Source of the DNA: Myrica gale
Lineage: Eukaryota > Streptophyta > Magnoliopsida > Fagales > Myricaceae
Assembly: GCA_963930655.1 (NCBI GenBank)
Contig: OZ005617.1
Span: 15,838,068-15,902,067, forward strand
Direction: 5' to 3'
DNA: 64,000 nt
The notes under the pieces were generated by a model. The model searched no databases, was not told where the DNA came from, and saw only the letters and a program-made list of their open reading frames with translations. The translations under genes were made by a program, and so were the position numbers. Below are positions 57,529 through 64,000 of this stretch, piece by piece. Within the stretch, counting starts at the first letter, position 1; the number at the start of each line of letters is the position of its first letter.

Positions 57529-60500
57529 TTAGAATGAATTGTTCTCTCTACTACCAGCAACAACTTTACGATGACGCTTCTGACCAGATTTTCTATCACC
57601 TCTTCGTCTATTTGTCTTCCTCGTCGAAGGCCTTACCATTGGATTATAACCAGGAAAAGCAGGTGGAACCATTGGAATATAACCAGGAAAAGCAGGCGGA
57701 TAACGGAGTATGGGATCAACTGGAGGAGGCATGTGCTCCAGTAAATCTCTGTGGTATGCCTGTATAATAAAGATTCCACTCAGAGAGAATACTGGTAAAT
57801 TTATACATATTTCCTCTCTACAAAGAAAACAAGACGGACTTCTCATTTATGCATAAACTAAGTTGTTTTTTGCTCTCAAGAAAGATGCAGCATCTTCATG
57901 GGGGGACCTTTGCCCATGTTTTCTGATCAGTTTAAGGCACCTAATAGAGCATACTAAAGATGTTTACTCATCTATCTATCTTTTTTTTAACCCGTGTCGA
58001 ATACGAACACTAAGATACAATGAAAGACCTTTCAACCTTTTGACTGTCTTCCTGGAAAGACATCCAGTGGTCACATTCAGGTAGATGGATCCTAACTTTC
58101 ATAATGCTGAAAACACCAAAGAAATAACTCATAATAAATAAGACATGAAACTAGCCAAAAAAAAAAACCCTTCTCCACTCTGACTTTTTCTGTTTTATTT
58201 ACTCTTTGCTCCCTCACTTAGTACCAACTGCACCTCTTGTATGCAAGTTGTTACTCTATTATCTGAATAAAATAGAGTAACAACTTTCACGAGAATGCCA
58301 CTGAAAATGAAAGCAACGTGAAAAATACATAAGGCTAGCCTCTAAACATCAGTATATTGCATCCACCAATGAAAACACTAACCTGTACCACAAAGTTACG
58401 CCTTTCACAATCCAGAAACATATTGACGCTCCAACTAACTCTTGACATTATTTTGTCTCTTACTGTTGAAAAGCTTAACTGATCCCTGGGAGTAAAACGG
58501 TCAACTTCATTGAACCATAGACATGTAAATAGATTTGTGATGGGAAGGTGCTCCTTTATGATGACACAACCTTCAGGAACATCTGCAAAAAATCACTCAT
58601 AAAATCAAGCACTCAATTTGGAGAAATACAAATGGAGTACACATGCAAACACGAGCATAACAATCTTAGATGTATAAAACATGAATGAATAAACTGGGCA
58701 CCCACCACTAGTTATAGGAAGCTTAGCCAAAGAATATGGTGTTAGACCCTCGCTTCTATAAAACTCAATCTGGTAATCGATGGATGTGTTCTCATATTTC
58801 CCGGCAGCTTTATTAGCTTCAGCCTCTTCAAGCACATCAAAGCGTCGATAGTGTCTTGAGATGGCAAAATTAGCATTTTCGCGCCACAAGAACCTGAACA
58901 ATCATTGTTTTAGGAATTGAAAGACCATGGTTGGAAAGACATTAGTTATTTCCTATGAAGCCCAGATAATCATGTCCCTGCCTCCCATGCATGAACATCA
59001 ATGTCACAGATACCTCAAAAATAAAGCTTCGACAAAATAAAGCAGGAGGTTAAGAGGACATGCAATTTATTAATTTGCCTCAACTAATATGATTGAGGAT
59101 GTCTACAACCATCTAAAAGAAAAGATCAAGATAAGACTCACTTAACATTAAAACTTATGAAATTTGAAACAGAAAAAAGATATGGACTGGTAAATATGCA
59201 CTTATAACACATGGATCGATGAAAATACATAGAAACAGACAATCTTTTGTCAACACTCTGATGTCTTACTATGTATAATGTCTTAATCATACCAGAAACC
59301 ATAGCTTAGAAGTAGCAATTGTTAGTGTAACAAAATTTCAGGCTCCCGCATACAAAGGCATCAGAAAATAACATACAGAAGATATGACATACCTCTCAAG
59401 GAGTTGATATGGATCCACAACAAGCTGGAGCTTACCGTCAATCCATACAGAATACCGGACATTGGGGAAGATCCTATGCAACAGAAGCTTTGGAACCTGT
59501 CACAAATATATACAGGTCAACGACATCTAAAACACTTAAGAATTGAGTTTCTTGATCATGAATACTCCGTACAATGGATTGAAAAGGCATAAAAAACCAT
59601 GAGAGCTACGCACATCATGTCAGCATACCACTGGAATAAAAAAAATACTAGTAACAAACAAACAAATAAATAACATAATCCAGGTTTAAGTCAAATCGCA
59701 ATTTGATCCCCACTCTCAACCCCAAGAAAAAGAAAAAAGAAAAAAGGAAAAGTCCCAACTATCATCCTGATTTGTTTTATCCTATAATTTTTCTTCCGGG
59801 TGTTACTTTCGCTTGAGATAGAATTATATCTGCAATAAGTATATAAATATATCATCGTCAGTGTGTGAAGTAAATTACTGAAGTCATTTGCCTCTATTCC
59901 TTTTTGTCTTATAACATCCTCCACAAAAGGAAAAGGTTGAAAGTGTAATCAATAGCCTTCTCTGATTGGTCAGGACAAAAATAAATTCAAGAACAAATAA
60001 AAAAGGATAAACAGAAAAAAAAAAAAAAGCATAAATCAGAGCTACATTTTGCTTGTGAGTCAAACGTAAGAAAAAAGTTTAGAAAATACAGTAAACAGAC
60101 CTTTCCATTACGTCTTGGGTCAGAGTATGGGATATTACGAACAACAATAACTCTCCATAATCCAACCCTCTTACTGCTGTCCAATACACTAGAATTCTTC
60201 ATATACTCTTCTGTCTCTTCATCAATAAACATATAAAAAGGAATACTTCTCCTTGCCACGTCACTGATGTTCTTGGGTTGTTGTATAATGTCATAGTTTC
60301 CTAGCAAAGGTGCAATCGTTAGGAACAGAGAATTACTTAATAAAATCAAGTATTTAAGAAATGTCTTATGCTCATAAATACCAAATATGGCCGATGCAAC
60401 AATAACCTCATGGAACTGCTGCAATTCCATAAGATCAGCTTCATCAATATCAAATCCACTCTGGTGACCAGGTTTGCTTCCTTTAACAAATCTGATAAAA

Positions 60501-61960
60501 ACAATATGCACCAACAGAAAAGGACAGAAAGCAAGATGCATTTAGCTGAAAAAATAAAACAATTTCATTCCAAACAATAAAGACCACCTCTAAGCAAAAT
60601 GAAACAACAAAAGCTAAACCTACCCACAGTGCACTGTCATTGACTCTTTTATATCAAAAGAGTCATTCCTCTGCTTTAGAGAAGGATATCCACCAAAGTC
60701 AGACCCACCATGAGTCTCAGTTTTAATAGGTTTTTCATCATGAACATATGTCAGATTACGTAGCACAGGGGATACTGATGGGGAGCTTGGCATACTAGCT
60801 ATAGCCTGCTCCACGGGAAGATAACATACGGGACATGCTGGAACAAAAAATGAAAACGGAAAAATCAACAGCATTTTACAGGAACAAATTTAGATGTGGC
60901 CAGTAGTTCAACTTAAGGTTTAAATAATAAAAGTGTGGATGTGAAATATTCGTTACTAGAAATATTTGCAAGAAAACCTCAAAAACTTACGGCGTGGTCC
61001 AATCCGTTTACTATCAGCTGGAGGGGGAGGAGGAAATTCAAAGTTTCCACAATGATCGCCCAATGGAGGGGTAGACTCTGTAAAACCTATAGCTGTTCTC
61101 GTAGTGATAGTAGTACTGGGTGGAGGAGGAGGAGGAGATGTAGGAGGGGGAGGAGGAGATGAATCTGATCTTCTTTCATCATTACCTCTCGGAAATATCT
61201 GTACAGAAGAATTATTATCTCCAAGAGTATCTTCTATTCCTGGTGGGTTTGGAGGTACAATATAAATTGACTGATAAGGTGTCATGGTTCCAATACGTGA
61301 ACTGATGCTTGATTCTGGTGCATTGCCATTCAAAAGGAAAACCAATGGATTAGCAGACCAGCATTGCGAGCAGAACACATATAATAATTAGTGCAAGAAA
61401 AATCTCCAACTAGAAATTTAACTGGACCTAACAATTGCCGGTGTGCCTCAAAAGAACTAGCTTCTGCTACAGAATAAAAAGATTAAGCGAGGTCAACTCC
61501 ACCAGGTCATATTTTGTTCACAAACTGAAGTTTAAAATATAATTGATAGTGCCTCCTACCTATCTTGGTAGCCTTCCATGCTTTATATTGAACAAGTTGC
61601 ATCGAACAAGAACTATATGTGCCTAAACCTAATCACTGGTGACAATAATCCTAGCTCTACGTGATAAATAGCTGACTACCAAGGAAAAGATGGAGAGGGA
61701 AAGAAAAACAAACCTTTATTAACTGTAAAGGAACCGAGGACAAAAACCAAAAGAGCAAGGACAACCAAGAGAAGCATTGCAACCCTCCTTCGACCCATGT
61801 ATCGGCAAATAAATGGGAGAACCTTTTCCTTCTCCCTTGAACTAGAAAGAAGCATCTTAGGAGGCTTTCGTGCCTGAGCAGTCTGCAGGAAACCGTTCTG
61901 TATCTGTTGTTGCAGTGACCCATAACTCCCGGTACGTAAACCCAATGACCCTCCAGTCAT
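57529..61960 (-). CDS. MUCI70: MUCI70/TOD1-family protein (DUF616), probable Golgi hexosyltransferase
   Basis: Nine exons, descending: 61960-61714, 61314-60991, 60837-60624, 60491-60382, 60300-60101, 59496-59393, 58893-58706, 58582-58383, 57759-57529. They total 1818 bases (605 residues) with consistent phases. The N-terminus MTGGSLGLRTGSYGSLQQQ is followed by a single membrane anchor at about 60-80 (VAMLLLVVLALLVFVLGSF), giving type II topology. Exon 2 has a proline-rich stem (SPPPPPTSPPPPPPS). Exon 3 carries CPVCYLPVEQA. The DUF616 domain runs from GFVKGSKPGHQSG through GNYDIIQQPKNIS, FYMFIDEETEEY, RIFPNVRYSVWIDGKLQL and FAISRHYRRFDVLEEAEAN. The last exon has a 33-base tandem duplication and a basic tail (RKSGQKRHRKVVAGSRE). 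Arabidopsis MUCI70 acts in seed mucilage pectin; the related TOD1 was described as an alkaline ceramidase, so the activity is a family inference. The exon 2 acceptor is the least certain join. Confidence 0.92.
57635..57700 (-). repeat. 33-base in-frame tandem duplication in the last MUCI70 exon
   Basis: Units 57635-57667 and 57668-57700 differ at two positions and encode two rounds of a PPAFPGY-x-PMV block. The partial copy at 48.4 kb has only one, internally shortened, unit. Confidence 0.9.
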
Positions 61961-64000
61961 TGTACCTTCACACCCACAAGTTTGGGTTTCATTTCCTTTC
62001 TCCTTTAGAAAACCCTCTCATTCGAAAAATCAAAAATTGTCTTCTAAAGCTCAATTGCAATATGCCACAATCAACTCCAAGTTGTCAATGACAAGCCACT
62101 GATCCCACCACCAAAGAGTCCACCAATTTACTAAATTCACCAATGTATGATCTCACACTCTCACACCCACTGTTTTCTTTCCATACATACGTTCAAAATA
62201 CCAAGCCGCCTAACCCACAATTCCTTCTCAATGCTAAATCTCGAAATTGCAATGACAACTCCAAAGCTTTGATCCCAATGCACAAACCCACCATGCAAAT
62301 AATCCAGAAATTCAGACCACTTCTCTGTTTTCAGTAAACTACCAAATATACGATCTCAAAGATCAATGTGATTCAATACCAAAAATTTGGAGGAAAAAAA
62401 CGCCAAAGAACACAATTCCTGTTTGTGTCAGAGTAGAACTTGCAAGTCCCAGATAGAATCCAAATGGTGATCAAAATCCAAAAGTTCTTAGAATTATGAA
62501 TCTACCCAAAAATCGAAGGCTCACGGATCAACGTCCAAACGGAACATCGACAAAAAATCAATAATGAGAGGCAGAAACTCACACTAAAAAGGCTTACCTC
62601 TACGCCAATGGGCTCCAAATTCCAAACCCAATTCAAAATCCAAGACAATTTTCTGAACTGGGTTTTTACCCTGTCATCAAATGCTAGGGTTCCAGTCGGG
62701 AATTATTTTTGTTGAGAAATCTTTCTTCCGTGGGATTTGCTTTCGCGGTTGTCTCCCTCCCTCTCCCCCTCCCTCTCTCTCTAAAAAAATCCACGTTTTA
62801 TTTATTTATTTATTTACCGAGCAAAAACACCCCCTGTAAAGTATTATTGTCTCCTTAACCTTCTATAAATAAACTTGTATTCATCAGACCTCAAACTCTC
62901 AAAGATATCGGATAATTTCGGTCTAATTGAAATTGGCTCAACTTGGGAGAAAATGATCAAGTCAAGGAGGACCTAACTCGACAGATCAGAACTAATCGTG
63001 ACAGCACGTACAGAACATTTGGAGGGCACATCTAATCATCGGTTCTTGATTTAACTCCACCTATTTGAATCTCATGAAAATTCTTTTAATAAATCGAATC
63101 TTCTTTGAATTGTAATGTGTTCATGTTTCTCTCCACGTTGTTTAAAAAAATATATTTTTTGTATCATACATTATAAAGTTTTGATGTATTAGCAAAACAA
63201 TATATTTTAACAAATCTTATGTGTTTTTGGCTATAACAAGTGTACTGCTACCAAGGCACTATTCACTAAGTGTTGGACTCAAAAAAAACCATTTTGCCTA
63301 AGTTGTTACTCTTATCACTTTTCTTTTTCTTTTTCTAAGCAAAAGAGCTACAAACATTAAAACCTTAATCTTTAATATTATATAGTTTTTTTAGTAGGTT
63401 AAGGAGGTTAAATTGCCAAAAAAAACAAATTATACTTAGAAGATGCAAACTTTCCTTTGCCTTAAGCTTATATTACATAGGGATGAACATTTTTGGGCCA
63501 AAACCGACCGAGCCGACCCAAACCGGCCCGAAATTGACTGGGTCGGTAGGTCTTGGGCCAGCCCGGTTCGACTGTCGACCCAAAAATACCCAAAACCAAT
63601 TGGGTCGATTCGGCCCACGGTTCTGGGTACCCAAAATCGCAGGTTGAACCAAACTTAGGAGTATTTTTGGGATTTCTCATTTTTATTATTATTATTTTTA
63701 AAATATTAAGTGGGGAGGGTGAGAAGACGTCGTCTCCCCTCCCCCCCCCCCCCCGCCCTACCCCCTTTTACATTTCTCCACACCCCGTCGACGTCTCTCT
63801 CTCTCTTGTTGCAGAACAATTTTGATAAGAAAACTCTACGAGCTGGTAATTTGTCTTCTCCATCCCTTCTTCCTCTGTTTCTTCATAAAGAACAAGGGAT
63901 ATTGTGCCAGAAGGCTCTGTGGAGGATGCTTTAGGCTTTGCTTGTATTTTATGGTCAGAGAAAGCATACGTATGGCTTTGCTTGTATTCTGCCAGAACTC
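61961..64000. other. 5' flank of the MUCI70-like gene and gene-free end of the window
   Basis: A donor-like AG|GTAAGCC on the minus strand (intron base 1 at 62597) suggests a 5'UTR exon at about 62598-62770 with an intron before the ATG; the region above it is CT-rich. From 63478 a TAGGGATGAACATTTTTGGGCC start and GGGTCGG-rich interior resemble another hAT MITE, but no matching right end or target duplication is seen. A C-run lies at about 63740-63755. No further gene was recognised. Confidence 0.4.

Noticed and set aside
63468-63680. Overlapping frames on both strands around 63.5 kb
   Set aside because: They arise from the GGGTCGG-rich interior of a hAT-like fragment; no protein family.

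Overview
The window is nuclear DNA from a flowering plant, most likely a woody eudicot. It is AT-rich and intron-rich, with plant-only gene families (type-3 metallothionein, DUF2921, TOD1/MUCI70, PFU-type E2), plant LINE, hAT and Ty3/gypsy relics, and many short inverted-repeat (MITE-like) elements. The species cannot be named from the sequence. Exon structures were read by eye from splice sites and continuity of the protein family.

Layout. 1-3065: decayed LINE on the minus strand, a plastid-type tRNA-Met fragment, a stray copy of one exon of the neighbouring poly(A) polymerase gene, and an RNase H relic. 4115-4489: small secreted peptide gene with a duplicated module. 7224-14128 (minus): 13-exon TRF4/5-type non-canonical poly(A) polymerase. 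14.5-17 kb: nested foldback elements and a gypsy LTR relic. 18047-18439: RING-H2 protein. 22203-22640 (minus): nuclear-encoded chloroplast IF-1. 24343-27144 (minus): large DUF2921 membrane protein. 28832-34273 (minus): PFU/UBC25-type ubiquitin-conjugating enzyme, 7 exons. 38.6-41.4 kb: another RNase H relic and unidentified gene-like remnants. 43321-44498: type-3 metallothionein, 3 exons. 46098-46343 (minus): COX17. 48391-49440: partial copy of the last exon and intron of MUCI70, split by a hAT MITE. 49.6-50.84 kb: hAT transposase relic. 52.0-52.93 kb: gypsy 3' end with a six-unit minisatellite. 53498-53947 (minus): small conserved membrane protein. 57529-61960 (minus): MUCI70-like DUF616 protein, 9 exons.

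The host genes are ordinary single genes with unrelated housekeeping or organellar roles (RNA tailing, plastid translation, ubiquitination, copper delivery to cytochrome oxidase, metal binding, Golgi polysaccharide synthesis). They do not form a pathway or cluster. The most novel-looking item is the small secreted peptide gene at 4.1 kb, whose repeated HAPP-NEGR module carries a one-base frameshift in its second copy. The rest of the interest lies in duplication history: a copied exon 12 of the poly(A) polymerase, a copied MUCI70 3' end that gives an empty/filled site pair for a MITE, and several mobile elements whose boundaries can be read. No new multi-gene system was found.
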